This document shows, in pieces, positions 8,575 to 17,881 of a stretch of DNA of 64,000 nucleotides (positions within the stretch are counted from its first letter, which is position 1; every line of letters starts with the position of its first letter). Location: NCBI RefSeq assembly GCF_026163695.1, contig NZ_JAOTID010000015.1, positions 62,001 to 126,000 on the forward strand. The letters are read 5' to 3'. Below the pieces are notes generated by a model. The model was not told where the DNA came from. It made no database searches and worked only from the letters and a program-made list of their open reading frames with translations. Source of the stretch: Shumkonia mesophila (GTDB taxonomy: Bacteria > Pseudomonadota > Alphaproteobacteria > Rhodospirillales > Shumkoniaceae). The position numbers and the translations under genes are program-made.

Positions 8575-9024
8575 GTGTTACAGCGCGATTATCGCGATAT
8601 GGTCGCCGGGGCGACGTTGTGTGCGCTCGGGATGTTCGTGGCTCTTTACTGTTCCGCCAATTACAGCCTGGGATCGCTGACCCGGGTGGGACCGGGGATG
8701 CTGCCGACGGCACTTGGGGTCCTTTTGGCGGTCATGGGTGTGACGATCGCCGCCCTTGCCGTCTTCCGAAGCGGCCCGCGGGTTTCCGTCGAGGGGCGTC
8801 CGGCCTTGGCCGTCATGGCTAGCGTCGCGGCATTCGCGGCAGGCGTCGACCTGGCGGGGCTGGTCCCGGCGATCGCCCTTCTCACCCTTATCGCCAGCCT
8901 TGGAAACAGCACCCTGGGGGCGACGAAGGCCATTCTTCTGGCCGCCGTTCTTAGCCTGGTTGGCACCCTCATCTTCCGCGTCGGCCTTGACCTTCCGGTC
9001 GACGTCATTCGGTGGCCCGTGTAA
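8575..9024 (+). CDS. tctB: TctB family small membrane subunit, set 2
   Basis: Membrane protein of 149 residues with about four hydrophobic segments, between tctC and tctA. The start codon is GTG, with GGAAAGG upstream. Residues RDYRDMVAGATLCALGMFVA and the segment RVGPGMLPTALGVLLAVMGV are typical of TctB. Its TAA stop overlaps the ATG of tctA by one base (TAATG), giving translational coupling. Confidence 0.85.
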   Translation: MLQRDYRDMVAGATLCALGMFVALYCSANYSLGSLTRVGPGMLPTALGVLLAVMGVTIAALAVFRSGPRVSVEGRPALAVMASVAAFAAGVDLAGLVPAIALLTLIASLGNSTLGATKAILLAAVLSLVGTLIFRVGLDLPVDVIRWPV

Positions 9025-10547
9025 TGGAATACTTCGGCACGTTTCTCCAGAGCGTCTCGCTCGGCCTCGATACGGCGCTTCTCCCGGTCAACTTGTTTTA
9101 CTGCTTCGTCGGCGTTCTGGTCGGAACCCTCGTCGGGGTGCTGCCGGGGATCGGCACGCTTGCCGCCCTCTCGCTGGTTTTCCCCCTGACCTTCCACCTG
9201 CCGGCGACGACCGCGCTGATCATGCTTTCCGGCATCTGGTACGGCACGCTCTATGGCGGCTCGGTCGCCAGCGTCCTTCTCAATGTCCCGGGGACGCCCT
9301 CCACCGTCGTCATCTGCATCGAAGGCTATCCGATGGCCAAGCAGGGACGGGCCGGGGTCGCGTTGTTCATGAGCGCGGTGGCATCCTTCTTTGGCGCCAC
9401 CTCGGGCATCGTGATGACGATGCTGCTGTCGCCCTATTTCGTCAGTTACGGGCTGAGCTTCGGCGCCGCCGAATACTTCTCTCTGATGCTGCTTGGCCTT
9501 GTGGCGGCTTCGACCATCGGCACCGGCGCGCCGCTCAAGAGCTTCGCCATGGTCCTCCTCGGTCTCATCCTCGGCACCGTGGGAATGGATATCTTTACCG
9601 GCCAAAGCCGAATGACTTTCGGCATCATGCCGTTGCGCGACGGGATCAGCCTGGTCGCCCTCGCCATGGGCGTATTCGGCGTATCCGAGGTGATCGCGAG
9701 TGTCCGGACGGTGCGGGGAGGGGAGGTGGATCGCAGCAGCGTCAAACTGCGCGCGATGATCCCGACGCGCGAGGACATCCGCCGATCATGGCTGCCGATG
9801 ATCCGTGGAACGGGCATCGGATCCTTCTTCGGCATACTTCCCGGCACCGGCCCGACGGTCGCCTCGTTCATGGCGTACGCGATCGAAAAAAAGGTCACGC
9901 GCCACCCGGAACGCTTCGGAAAGGGAGCCATCGAAGGCATCGCCGCGCCCGAGTCCGCCAACAATGCCGCCGATCAGACGGCCTTCATCCCCACGATGAC
10001 TCTGGGCATCCCCGGCAGTCCGACGATGGCAATTATGCTGGGCGCGATGATGATTCAGGGAATTGCGCCGGGACCAATGATGATGAGCAGCCACCCCGAC
10101 CTGTTCTGGGGGCTGATCATGAGCTTTTGGATCGGCAACATCATGCTGCTGCTCCTCAACATCCCCTTGATCGGGATCTGGGTTCGGCTTCTGACGATCC
10201 CCTATCACCTGCTTTATCCTGCCATCCTGATGTTCATCTGCATCGGCGTCTATTCGGTCAACAACGACAGCTTTGATGTGTGGGTGGTCCTGTTCTTTGG
10301 CGCAGTCGGCTATGCCATGCGCCTGGCCGACCTTCCGTCCGCGCCCTTGTTGCTGGGGTTTGTGCTGGGCCCGCTGGTGGAGGAGAACTTCCGTCGTGCG
10401 ATGATCTTGGCGCGCGGCGAGCCTGCGACCTTCATCGAACGGCCGATCAGCGGCACGATCATGACCATCACATTCTTGCTGCTGGCCTGGGGCGTGTGGC
10501 GAACGGCTCGTGGCAGGCGAGCCAACGGGATGTCGGCAAGGGTGTAA
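9024..10547 (+). CDS. tctA: TctA family large permease subunit, set 2
   Basis: Large permease subunit of 507 residues with about 12 hydrophobic segments. Visible family motifs are GVLPGIGTLAALSLVFPLTF, then LNVPGTPSTVVICIEGYPMA near residues 85-104 and the second-repeat copy FGILPGTGPTVASF followed by APESANNAADQTAF. The GTG at 9012 is in frame, but the ATG that overlaps the tctB stop is the better start. The gene ends convergently toward a LysR gene 159 bases away, and no clear intrinsic terminator was seen between them. Confidence 0.93.
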   Translation: MEYFGTFLQSVSLGLDTALLPVNLFYCFVGVLVGTLVGVLPGIGTLAALSLVFPLTFHLPATTALIMLSGIWYGTLYGGSVASVLLNVPGTPSTVVICIEGYPMAKQGRAGVALFMSAVASFFGATSGIVMTMLLSPYFVSYGLSFGAAEYFSLMLLGLVAASTIGTGAPLKSFAMVLLGLILGTVGMDIFTGQSRMTFGIMPLRDGISLVALAMGVFGVSEVIASVRTVRGGEVDRSSVKLRAMIPTREDIRRSWLPMIRGTGIGSFFGILPGTGPTVASFMAYAIEKKVTRHPERFGKGAIEGIAAPESANNAADQTAFIPTMTLGIPGSPTMAIMLGAMMIQGIAPGPMMMSSHPDLFWGLIMSFWIGNIMLLLLNIPLIGIWVRLLTIPYHLLYPAILMFICIGVYSVNNDSFDVWVVLFFGAVGYAMRLADLPSAPLLLGFVLGPLVEENFRRAMILARGEPATFIERPISGTIMTITFLLLAWGVWRTARGRRANGMSARV

Positions 10548-10706
10548 AACGTCGATCAGTCAATGGCAGCCTGGAGGAAGGCGAGCGGATGTCGCGTCCA
10601 GTTCATACCACGACGGGCGGCAGACTCGGCGTATCGTCCTGGGATTTCCTCGGAATACAACTCGGCACCGCCGGCACTAACATCGTTCCCTATTTGCCGG
10701 ATGGCT

Positions 10707-11615
10707 TCAGTCTCTGCCGGGGACGAACTCCGACCACAGGGTTTCCGCGGTCTCGCGTAGATCGCCGACAAAAAGTGCGGCAAGTCGGGACAAAGGTTGG
10801 GCACGCGCGAACACAATCCGAGGCCTTATTTCGACCCGCGGTCGAAAGCGTTTGCGAATCAATCCGGGAAAAAGGGTGGGATGCACCCAGGGATCGACCA
10901 GGGCAATGCCGACCCCAGCATTCACCAGCAGATAGGAAGTGATGGTGTGATTGACGGCCACCGTGATGTCGAGTTCCATCCTGCAGCGACGGAACGCCTG
11001 CTCGATGCGATGGAAGAATGGGTTTCGCGCATTGGTAATGAGTGGAAAATCGCCAATATCGGTGGGGCCGATGAAGGGAAGGTCGCGTAAGGGGTGATCC
11101 TTCCGTATCACGCAAACCAGCTCCGTAGCTCCCAGGTCCTCAATGGTGAGCCCCGGATTCTGCGAAGGCGTGAAGATGAGACCAAGGTCAATCTGCCGTG
11201 AAGCCGCAAGATCAACAATTCTTTGAGTATGTGTGACATCGATCAGGAAGCGCACGTTGGGTCGACGTTGACGGAACCGGTTCATGGCATCCGTCAGGAA
11301 GGCATAGGTCAGGGTCGGCGTGGCCGCAATGCTGATCAATCCGGAATGGGCGGTCCGCAGATCGTCGGCGAAGCGCTGGATGGCGCCGAGCTTCTCGAAC
11401 AGGCTCTCGACCTCGGGATAAAGGGTTATCGCTTCGGCCGTCGGGTGAATCCGGCCCTGCTCGCGCCGGAACAGCTTCATGCCAAGCTGATCTTCGGCAT
11501 GGCGCAGGGCCGTGCTGACGGCCGGCTGGGAAATGCGCAGCATGCGGGCCGCTTCGGTGATCGTGCCGCCCCGCATGATGGCCCGGAATATCTCCAGTTC
11601 GCGGAAATTCATCAT
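10707..11615 (-). CDS. LysR family transcriptional regulator
   Basis: Regulator of 302 residues. The N-terminal helix-turn-helix is clear: NFRELEIFRAIMRGGTITEA, then ARMLRISQPAVSTALRHAE and LGMKLFRREQG. The rest is a periplasmic-binding-like effector domain, with ISIAATPTLTYAFL at its start. It is transcribed away from the ABC importer operon across a 147-base gap that contains a T-N11-A element, so it probably controls that operon. The effector is unknown. Two adjacent Met codons occur at the start; either could be used. Confidence 0.9.
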   Translation of the reverse strand: MMNFRELEIFRAIMRGGTITEAARMLRISQPAVSTALRHAEDQLGMKLFRREQGRIHPTAEAITLYPEVESLFEKLGAIQRFADDLRTAHSGLISIAATPTLTYAFLTDAMNRFRQRRPNVRFLIDVTHTQRIVDLAASRQIDLGLIFTPSQNPGLTIEDLGATELVCVIRKDHPLRDLPFIGPTDIGDFPLITNARNPFFHRIEQAFRRCRMELDITVAVNHTITSYLLVNAGVGIALVDPWVHPTLFPGLIRKRFRPRVEIRPRIVFARAQPLSRLAALFVGDLRETAETLWSEFVPGRD

Positions 11616-11620
11616 CCCAT

Positions 11621-11637
11621 CATAAATGGGGGTTATG
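11621..11637. promoter_or_regulatory. Possible LysR-type box
   Basis: CAT-N11-ATG fits the dyad T-N11-A pattern of LysR boxes (inner arms ATAA and TTAT). It begins 5 bases upstream of the LysR start in the gap divergent with the ABC operon. Binding is inferred. Confidence 0.35.
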
Positions 11638-11762
11638 GGGGGTGAAAGAAATCTTATTAGAAATGATGGATGTTTGATAGCACTCTATTGCGAGATGTCT
11701 GCCAAAAAAGACTCACTAATTGCGCGTCGTAGCAGCAGGAAAGGCGCGAGAGGGAGAGGTCG

Positions 11763-12830
11763 ATGGCGACGGTCAGCATTCGCGACGTTCACAAGTCATT
11801 TGGCCCCGTGAAGGTCATCCACGGCGTGTCGCTGGACATCGCCGATGGCGAATTCGTTGTCCTCGTGGGGCCATCGGGATGTGGCAAGTCAACCCTTCTC
11901 CGGATGATTGCGGGGCTCGAGGAAGTCACGGCAGGAGAAATCCACATAGGCGATCGGCGGGTCGACGAGCTGTTGCCCCGGGACCGCGACGTCGCAATGG
12001 TGTTCCAGAGCTATGCGCTCTACCCACTGAAAAACGTGTTCGACAACATGGCGTTCGGCCTACGCATGCGGCGCAGCCCGAGAGCGACGATCGATCAACG
12101 GGTAAATGGGGCGGCCTCCATTCTTGGCTTGCAGGACTACCTCCAGCGACTCCCCAAAGAGCTCTCTGGAGGTCAGCGGCAAAGGGTCGCCATGGGCCGC
12201 GCCATCGTCAGAGCGCCCCAGGTGTTCCTGTTCGACGAACCCTTGTCCAATCTTGACGCCCGTCTTCGCGTGCAGATGCGGATCGAGATCAAGCTTCGTC
12301 ACCAGCAATTGCGGACTACCACTGTCTACGTGACGCATGACCAGATCGAGGCCATGACCATGGCCGACCGCATCGCCGTCATGCATGATGGGATCGTCGA
12401 ACAGGTCGGAACGCCCCTCGAGCTTTACGACCAGCCCGCCAATACCTTCGTGGCCGAATTCATCGGTTCGCCCTCCATCAACATGATTCCTGGACGTCTG
12501 CGGCGGGCGGGAAGCCAAGCTTGGGTCGAGACGGGGCAAAATCTCCGCCTGCCCGTATCGCCGCAAGCGGATGGTCTCGACGGCCAGTCCGTCCTTTACG
12601 GCGTGCGTCCCGAGACTGTCGCGGTGGGTTCTAAGGGAAGCGTGCGCACGCGGGTGGATCTTGTCGAACTGGTCGGGGCCAATCTCCAGGTGTTTGCAAA
12701 GGTCGGTAGCCAGCAGGTCTGCGCGATCCTTGATCGGTCGAACAAGGTCACGGCCGGGGATGACGTTTGGTTCGGGTTCGAGCCCCAGGCGGTTCATCTT
12801 TTCGACGAACAGACGGGGCGGCGGGTGTGA
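11763..12830 (+). CDS. Sugar ABC transporter ATPase (MalK/UgpC-like)
   Basis: Cytoplasmic ATPase of 355 residues energising the carbohydrate-type importer downstream. It has Walker [10 protein letters not shown] (residues 38-46), Q-loop VFQSYALYP, the signature LSGGQRQRVAMGRAIVR, Walker B FLFDEPLSNLDARLR and switch VTHDQIEAM. The last ~110 residues form the regulatory OB-fold (TOBE-type) domain typical of MalK and UgpC, including YGVRPETVAV. The residues after the Q-loop are LKNV rather than the common H-M-T/S-V. It starts with ATG after GAGAGGGAGAGG. It is first in an operon of ATPase, binding protein, hydrolase-like, two permeases and a second hydrolase-like protein. Confidence 0.93.
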   Translation: MATVSIRDVHKSFGPVKVIHGVSLDIADGEFVVLVGPSGCGKSTLLRMIAGLEEVTAGEIHIGDRRVDELLPRDRDVAMVFQSYALYPLKNVFDNMAFGLRMRRSPRATIDQRVNGAASILGLQDYLQRLPKELSGGQRQRVAMGRAIVRAPQVFLFDEPLSNLDARLRVQMRIEIKLRHQQLRTTTVYVTHDQIEAMTMADRIAVMHDGIVEQVGTPLELYDQPANTFVAEFIGSPSINMIPGRLRRAGSQAWVETGQNLRLPVSPQADGLDGQSVLYGVRPETVAVGSKGSVRTRVDLVELVGANLQVFAKVGSQQVCAILDRSNKVTAGDDVWFGFEPQAVHLFDEQTGRRV

Positions 12831-12923
12831 ATTCAGGCCGCGACGGCCCAGTGCGACCCGTGAACGTCTCCAAGAACAGGGAAAACCCGAACGACAACAA
12901 CAGGCTTCGATAGGAGAGCAGCC

Positions 12924-14333
12924 ATGTCCGTGCAGATGATGATGCGACGCGGATGGATGGCCGGCGTGGCCGGCCTCTTCCTCCTAGGGGGCGTCGTGAC
13001 AGCCGTGCAGGCGGCCGACAGTTCCTACAAGGGAAAAACCATCCGTTTTTTGAGTTCCAGCAACGTCCACCAGGAAGCCTTCGCCGACAAGCTCAAGGAA
13101 ATCGGTAAGGAATGGGGGATGAAAGTCGAAGTTCGCATGGTGACCACCGACGAACTGCAGAAGAAGGTGGTTCTGGATTTCGTCGGCAAGGCCGATACGT
13201 GGGATCTGGTCTATACAGGCGGCGTCCAAAGGACCTTCGAGTGGTTCGATGGGGGAATCATCGACGATCTCGCCCCGTACATGGAGAAGCATGGTGACAA
13301 GTCGCTTCTGGACTGGCAAGGATTTACCGAATCCGCCCGTGGGGCCGTGACGTTCGATAAGCACATCCTGGGCATCGCGATGGCGACCAGCGACCAAGCG
13401 GTCGCCTACCGCAAGGACGTCTTCGACAACGCCGACGAGAAGGCGGCGTTCAAAGCCAAGTACGGCTACGACCTGATGCCGCCGGCAACATACAAGCAGT
13501 ATTACGACATCGCCCAGTTCTTCACCCGCAAGAAAGGCGAAACACTGGCCGGGCAGGTGTTGGACAACGACTTCTACGGCATCATCAACTCCAACAAGAA
13601 GGGTACCTTCCTTTGGCACGACTATGAGAACCAGCTGATCGCCTTCGGCGCCCACGCCTGCGACCCCAAGACGCTCAAGGCCGGCCTGATGAGCCCGGCC
13701 AGCATCGCGGCTGCCGAATACTACAAATCGCTGGTTCCCTTCTGGCCGGCGAACCACATCAACATGAGTAGCGGCGAGGCGACCACGTTGTTCGCCACCG
13801 GCCGCGTCGCCATGCAGTTCGAGTACTTCGACCGCGTCATCTTCACGGTAGGTAAGAAGGAAACCCCCATCACCGCCGAGAAGGTGGGCTACGTCGTACC
13901 GCCGACGGTCGAGGGCAACCCGTTGGGCGTAAAGCACCCGTTCCGCTCGGGTCCAGCGGTGGTCTCGCTCTACAGTCTCTCCAAGAACAAGGAAGCCGCC
14001 TACAAACTGCTGGAGGCGGCGGTTTCGGCCGAAAACCAGCTCGACATGGCGCGAAAGAAGCCGGGCTACATGCCGACCCGGACGGCCACGATGGTGGACC
14101 TGGCCAAGGAAATGCCCGTCGTCCAGTACCTTATCGATGTCGCCAACGGTGCTGCCGACGCACTTTCCGACGCCCAATTGATGCCCTATCCCTGCATCCT
14201 GAAATCGTCGGAAATTGGTGATGCGATCAGCGACTCCATCTCGGCCATTCTGGTCGGGGGCGGCGTCAAGGCGGAACTCACCAAAGCCAACGAAAAGCTC
14301 GATAGGGCTTTGGCCTCTCTGAAGAAAAACTGA
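12924..14333 (+). CDS. Extracellular sugar-type solute-binding protein
   Basis: Periplasmic ABC binding protein of 469 residues, a normal size for family-1 carbohydrate-binding proteins. Residues 1-31 are a signal peptide ending VQAADSS. The N-lobe starts KTIRFLSSSNVHQEAF and contains the W-D-L-V-Y-T-G hinge region; the C-lobe holds FATGRVAMQFEYFD and the PFRSGPAVVSLY segment that resembles the G-G-x-x-L/Y-x-I region of the family. AGGAGAG precedes the ATG. The companion hydrolase-like genes suggest an oligosaccharide or glycoside ligand, possibly with a uronic acid, but this is inference. Confidence 0.9.
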   Translation: MSVQMMMRRGWMAGVAGLFLLGGVVTAVQAADSSYKGKTIRFLSSSNVHQEAFADKLKEIGKEWGMKVEVRMVTTDELQKKVVLDFVGKADTWDLVYTGGVQRTFEWFDGGIIDDLAPYMEKHGDKSLLDWQGFTESARGAVTFDKHILGIAMATSDQAVAYRKDVFDNADEKAAFKAKYGYDLMPPATYKQYYDIAQFFTRKKGETLAGQVLDNDFYGIINSNKKGTFLWHDYENQLIAFGAHACDPKTLKAGLMSPASIAAAEYYKSLVPFWPANHINMSSGEATTLFATGRVAMQFEYFDRVIFTVGKKETPITAEKVGYVVPPTVEGNPLGVKHPFRSGPAVVSLYSLSKNKEAAYKLLEAAVSAENQLDMARKKPGYMPTRTATMVDLAKEMPVVQYLIDVANGAADALSDAQLMPYPCILKSSEIGDAISDSISAILVGGGVKAELTKANEKLDRALASLKKN

Positions 14334-14345
14334 CCCCACCGACGT

Positions 14346-14380
14346 GGCCTTTGCCGCGGCAGAACGCCGCTGCGAAGGCC
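14346..14380 (+). other. Intercistronic hairpin after the ABC binding-protein gene
   Basis: GGCCTTTGC-C-GCGGC and GCCGC-T-GCGAAGGCC form a 15-position stem with one mismatch and one G-U pair, closed by the loop AGAAC. No T-run follows. It is the third of six such hairpins behind binding-protein genes. Confidence 0.65.
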
Positions 14381-14419
14381 CGTTCGCCACGACCTCTCGT
14401 CTCCAGGAAAGGAAAGCCC

Positions 14420-16141
14420 ATGCCTGAATTTCGCGTCAGGGCGCTTGAGATCCACAGCAGCTATGCATGGGATTTTGATTGGGTCCGCAAGGCGCTCGCC
14501 TTCATCAAGGACCATGGGATGACGGCTCTCGTCCTCCACCGCAATGACATCGTGGATATGCTGACCTATCCGGCGACCGTGTTCGGGCGGGGGCAAACCT
14601 TCAAGAATATCGTCGATCGCTACCGCGGTACCCACCTGGACCTCTACAAATATGTCGCTCATGGCCGCAGTACGCCCGTCCAGCGCCGCGACTACATGCT
14701 CCGGGTCATCGATCTCGCCGCCCGTCAGGGAACCGAGGTGTGGTTAGAAAACAAGGAACTGTGGTTTCATGACGTCTTCGTCGAATTCAACCCGCAGGTG
14801 TTCAAGAACGGCACCCTATGTCCTAGCGAACCCGCGTGGTGGGATTTCATCCGCGCCAAATATACCGAGCTGTTCTCCGATATTTCCGGGATTGACGGCA
14901 TCATCACGGCGCCAGCGACGCGCGAAAGCCGGCTGTCGATCTCCGGCCATCGTTGCTCCTGCGAGATATGCCGCGCCATGGCTCCGCAGGATTGGTATCG
15001 CAACCTGCTGTCGGCCATGTACGAGCCTATCCATGCCGCTGGAAAGACGTTGGTCGTCCGCGACTTCGTCTTTGACCTCAAGACCCAATCCGAGATCGCC
15101 GCGGTGATGGAACAGCAACCCGAGGACGTCGTGATCGCCCTGAAGAATACGCCCCATGACTACTACCCGACATTTCCCGACAATCCCCGCATCGGTAAGG
15201 TGGGACAACACCGCCAGTGGGTCGAGTTCGACACCATGGCCCAGTATTTCGGTTGGGGGGTGGGACCCAGCCATATGGTGGACGACATGCGCTACCGTAT
15301 GGGGGTGGCCCGCGACCACGGGATCGACGGTGTCCTTATCCGCACGGATTGGGAGGCGTTGGAATCCCACTCCTGCTTCCACACGCCGAATCTGCTCAAT
15401 CTTCATGCCGCGGCGGCGTTGTCGATCGACCGCGCCGCGCGGAAGGAGAAGATCTATCGCGAGTGGCTGAGCGAGCAGGGATACCTGAAGGCCGACGCCG
15501 GCGAAAAGGACATCGAAGAGGCGGTCGCGTGGTTCATCGACCTTCTGGGCGATTCCTGGGAGATCATTCGGCGCAGTCTTTATACCAACGACTGCGTGTT
15601 CTCGGACTCAAGCACCTATCCGGTCAGCCTGGACCATGCCTGGTGGCTGGCTGAGGAGAAGAACAGCCTCAGGGACTGGGATCCAACCAAGCAACACGCC
15701 ATGGACGCCGACGAACCCAACGTCAGGCGCATCCTCGCCGAGAAGGACGAGGCCGTGCAGCGGGTCGAGGCGCTGAGCGAGGTCCTGGCGCGCCGGCCCG
15801 CCGCCCTGACCGATGCGTCATACCGCGAATTCGCCGCGCGCATCGATGTCTTCCAGCGCTACGTCCGGGGCTTCCGCGAGATCGGTCATGCCTGCATCCT
15901 GACCAAGTACATTGTCGAGAACCCGTCGCCGTCCACCTACCGAGCCGAAGCGGAAGGCATGCTGGCCGACCGCCTTGAAGGCCTCCTCACGCTGGCCAGG
16001 GAATTCCGTGCCTTCCGCGACGTCTCGGATGCCCGCTACACGACCTACCTGCTGCTTGGTCCCGACCGCTTGGAAGTCCTCCACGACGATCTCAAGGCGA
16101 GGCTTTCCAAGGCCGCGAATCCTCGGTCGGTAACGGTATAG
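14420..16141 (+). CDS. GH67-like (alpha-glucuronidase-like) protein, copy 1
   Basis: Predicted cytoplasmic protein of 573 residues without a signal peptide. The region around residues 100-280 reads like a TIM barrel: VWLENKELWF, a cysteine cluster CSCEIC (179-184), KNTPHDYYPTFPDNP (242-256) and QWVEFDTMAQYFGWG (266-280). The last two resemble the K-N-G-P-I-D-F-Q-P-R-E-P and E-F-Q-x-T-Q-E-Y-L-G motifs of GH67 alpha-glucuronidases, but overall similarity is distant. A paralogue lies 1.7 kb downstream. Position inside an ABC importer operon suggests cleavage of an imported glycoside. The ATG at 14420 follows AGGAAAGG; the frame upstream of it is spurious. Function is inferred, not established. 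Confidence 0.6.
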   Translation: MPEFRVRALEIHSSYAWDFDWVRKALAFIKDHGMTALVLHRNDIVDMLTYPATVFGRGQTFKNIVDRYRGTHLDLYKYVAHGRSTPVQRRDYMLRVIDLAARQGTEVWLENKELWFHDVFVEFNPQVFKNGTLCPSEPAWWDFIRAKYTELFSDISGIDGIITAPATRESRLSISGHRCSCEICRAMAPQDWYRNLLSAMYEPIHAAGKTLVVRDFVFDLKTQSEIAAVMEQQPEDVVIALKNTPHDYYPTFPDNPRIGKVGQHRQWVEFDTMAQYFGWGVGPSHMVDDMRYRMGVARDHGIDGVLIRTDWEALESHSCFHTPNLLNLHAAAALSIDRAARKEKIYREWLSEQGYLKADAGEKDIEEAVAWFIDLLGDSWEIIRRSLYTNDCVFSDSSTYPVSLDHAWWLAEEKNSLRDWDPTKQHAMDADEPNVRRILAEKDEAVQRVEALSEVLARRPAALTDASYREFAARIDVFQRYVRGFREIGHACILTKYIVENPSPSTYRAEAEGMLADRLEGLLTLAREFRAFRDVSDARYTTYLLLGPDRLEVLHDDLKARLSKAANPRSVTV

Positions 16142-16159
16142 ACAGCACAAGAGATCGTC

Positions 16160-17029
16160 ATGACCATTCCGCAACAGCGCCGGATATTCCTGCTCTTCTT
16201 CCTGCTGCCGGGGATGGCTTACCTCGTTATCGTTCGGATCGTCCCGGCGTTCTTTACCTTCTTTCTGAGTTTCACTCGCTGGGATCTGACCGAAAGGAGC
16301 GGGCCTGAATTCATCGGGCTCAGAAATTACATTGAGATCCTGCACGATCAGCCATTCCTGTATTCGGTGGGCCGGACCTTGTTCTTCACCGTGGCCGCAA
16401 CCGGAATCGAGCTTGTTCTTGGCTTCCTGATCGCCCTTTTCGTCCACCGGGATTTCCTCGGCAAAAACGCGGTCCGCGCCTCCATTTTGACGCCGATGGT
16501 CATCACGCCGGCCATCGTCGGGGTCATCTGGTACGTACTTTTCCATTCCCGTATCGGACCGCTGAATTGGTTCCTGACGCTATTGGGTCTTCCCACGGTG
16601 GAATGGCTGAACGATCCGAATGTCGCCCTGCTTTCTCTCATCATCACCGATGTCTGGCACTGGACGCCGTTCATGTTCCTGTTGTGCCTGTCGGCGATGC
16701 AGATGATCCCCGAGGAACTTTACGAGAGCGCCGAGGTCGACGGCGCCTCCCGCGGGCAGATGCTGGTTCACATCACCCTGCCGATGATCCGCGATACCTT
16801 GGTGGTGGCCGTGATCCTGCGATCCATGGAGGCGTTTGAGATCTTTGCTGAGCCCTTCGTGATGACCGGTGGCGGGCCGGGCGACGCCACCGAGACGCTC
16901 AGCCTTCACATCTATAAGGCGGCGTTCCTGTTTTTCGAGATGGGATACGCCGGCGCGATGGTGGTGATTTCCATCGCCATCCTGGTTTCCGTCTACTCGT
17001 TTTACTGGCGGTTCATCAAGTTCGATTGA
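16160..17029 (+). CDS. Sugar ABC transporter permease, MalF-like
   Basis: Inner-membrane permease of 289 residues with six predicted spans. It starts at IFLLFFLLPGMAYLVIVRIV and has the cytoplasmic EAA loop ELYESAEVDGASRGQMLVHI near residues 190-209, which docks to the ATPase. The sequence fits the MalF/UgpA branch. It follows the first GH67-like gene by 18 bases and pairs with the MalG-like permease that starts 8 bases after its stop. Confidence 0.92.
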   Translation: MTIPQQRRIFLLFFLLPGMAYLVIVRIVPAFFTFFLSFTRWDLTERSGPEFIGLRNYIEILHDQPFLYSVGRTLFFTVAATGIELVLGFLIALFVHRDFLGKNAVRASILTPMVITPAIVGVIWYVLFHSRIGPLNWFLTLLGLPTVEWLNDPNVALLSLIITDVWHWTPFMFLLCLSAMQMIPEELYESAEVDGASRGQMLVHITLPMIRDTLVVAVILRSMEAFEIFAEPFVMTGGGPGDATETLSLHIYKAAFLFFEMGYAGAMVVISIAILVSVYSFYWRFIKFD

Positions 17030-17037
17030 GGCGGCGA

Positions 17038-17871
17038 ATGGCCATACGCAAACGAAGCTGGATCGGACGGTTGGGCGTGGCTGCCGGGGTCGTGACCTTG
17101 GTCGTCGTCTCTCTCTTTCCGGTCTACTACATGCTGCTGACGTCCCTCAAGGGATCGACCGACCTCTTGGCGGAACCACCCAGTTTCCTGTTCACGCCGA
17201 CGCTGGACAATTATGTCCAACTGCTGGTCGATGGTCAGTTTTCGCGGTACTACCTGAATAGCATCGAGGTGGCCTTTTGGTCGTCGCTGATCGCCGTGTT
17301 CATTGGCACGATGATGGCGTTTGCCTTCAATCGCGTGCAGTTCCGCCTTCGCAAGTTGCTCTTCTTCCTCATCCTGGTGCCCCGCAGTTTTCCGCCGGTG
17401 ACAACCATCATCCCGGTATTTTTCGCCGTGCGGGCTCTCGGCATGATGGATCAGATCTTCACCCTGGTGCTCTTCGAAGCGGCCGTCCGCCTGCCGCTGG
17501 TCGTGTGGGTGATGCGCGGCTTCCTGCGCAATGTCCCCAATGAACTGGTCGAAGCCGCCATGCTCGACGGCTGCACACTCACTCGCACGTTCTTCCAGAT
17601 TGTGCTGCCGTTGGTCGCCCCCGGCTTGGTGGCGGTCGGCATCATCACGTTCATCGACACCTGGAATGCCTTTCTGGTGCCGCTCGTGCTGACCAATTTC
17701 GACGCGGTGACCGCCCCGGTCGCCATCCTTTCCTACATGCAGAGCGAGGAAGCCCTCATCTGGGGCATCATCGCCACCGGCGGCTTCCTGACTATCCTGC
17801 CGATCCTGATTTTTTCGCTGCTTCTCCACAAGTTCCTGCTGCGGGGCCTGACCGCAGGCGCCGTGAAATAG
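17038..17871 (+). CDS. Sugar ABC transporter permease, MalG-like
   Basis: Second permease, 277 residues, six spans, of the MalG/UgpE branch. The N-terminus after a basic stretch shows LFPVYYMLLTSLKGSTDL, a typical MalG opening. The EAA loop is NELVEAAMLDGCTLTRTFFQ (near residues 167-186), followed by PLVAPGLVAVGI. An in-frame TTG at 17026 is possible, but the ATG at 17038 is the more ordinary start. The next gene starts 10 bases after the stop. Confidence 0.92.
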   Translation: MAIRKRSWIGRLGVAAGVVTLVVVSLFPVYYMLLTSLKGSTDLLAEPPSFLFTPTLDNYVQLLVDGQFSRYYLNSIEVAFWSSLIAVFIGTMMAFAFNRVQFRLRKLLFFLILVPRSFPPVTTIIPVFFAVRALGMMDQIFTLVLFEAAVRLPLVVWVMRGFLRNVPNELVEAAMLDGCTLTRTFFQIVLPLVAPGLVAVGIITFIDTWNAFLVPLVLTNFDAVTAPVAILSYMQSEEALIWGIIATGGFLTILPILIFSLLLHKFLLRGLTAGAVK

Positions 17872-17881
17872 GAGGGGGACG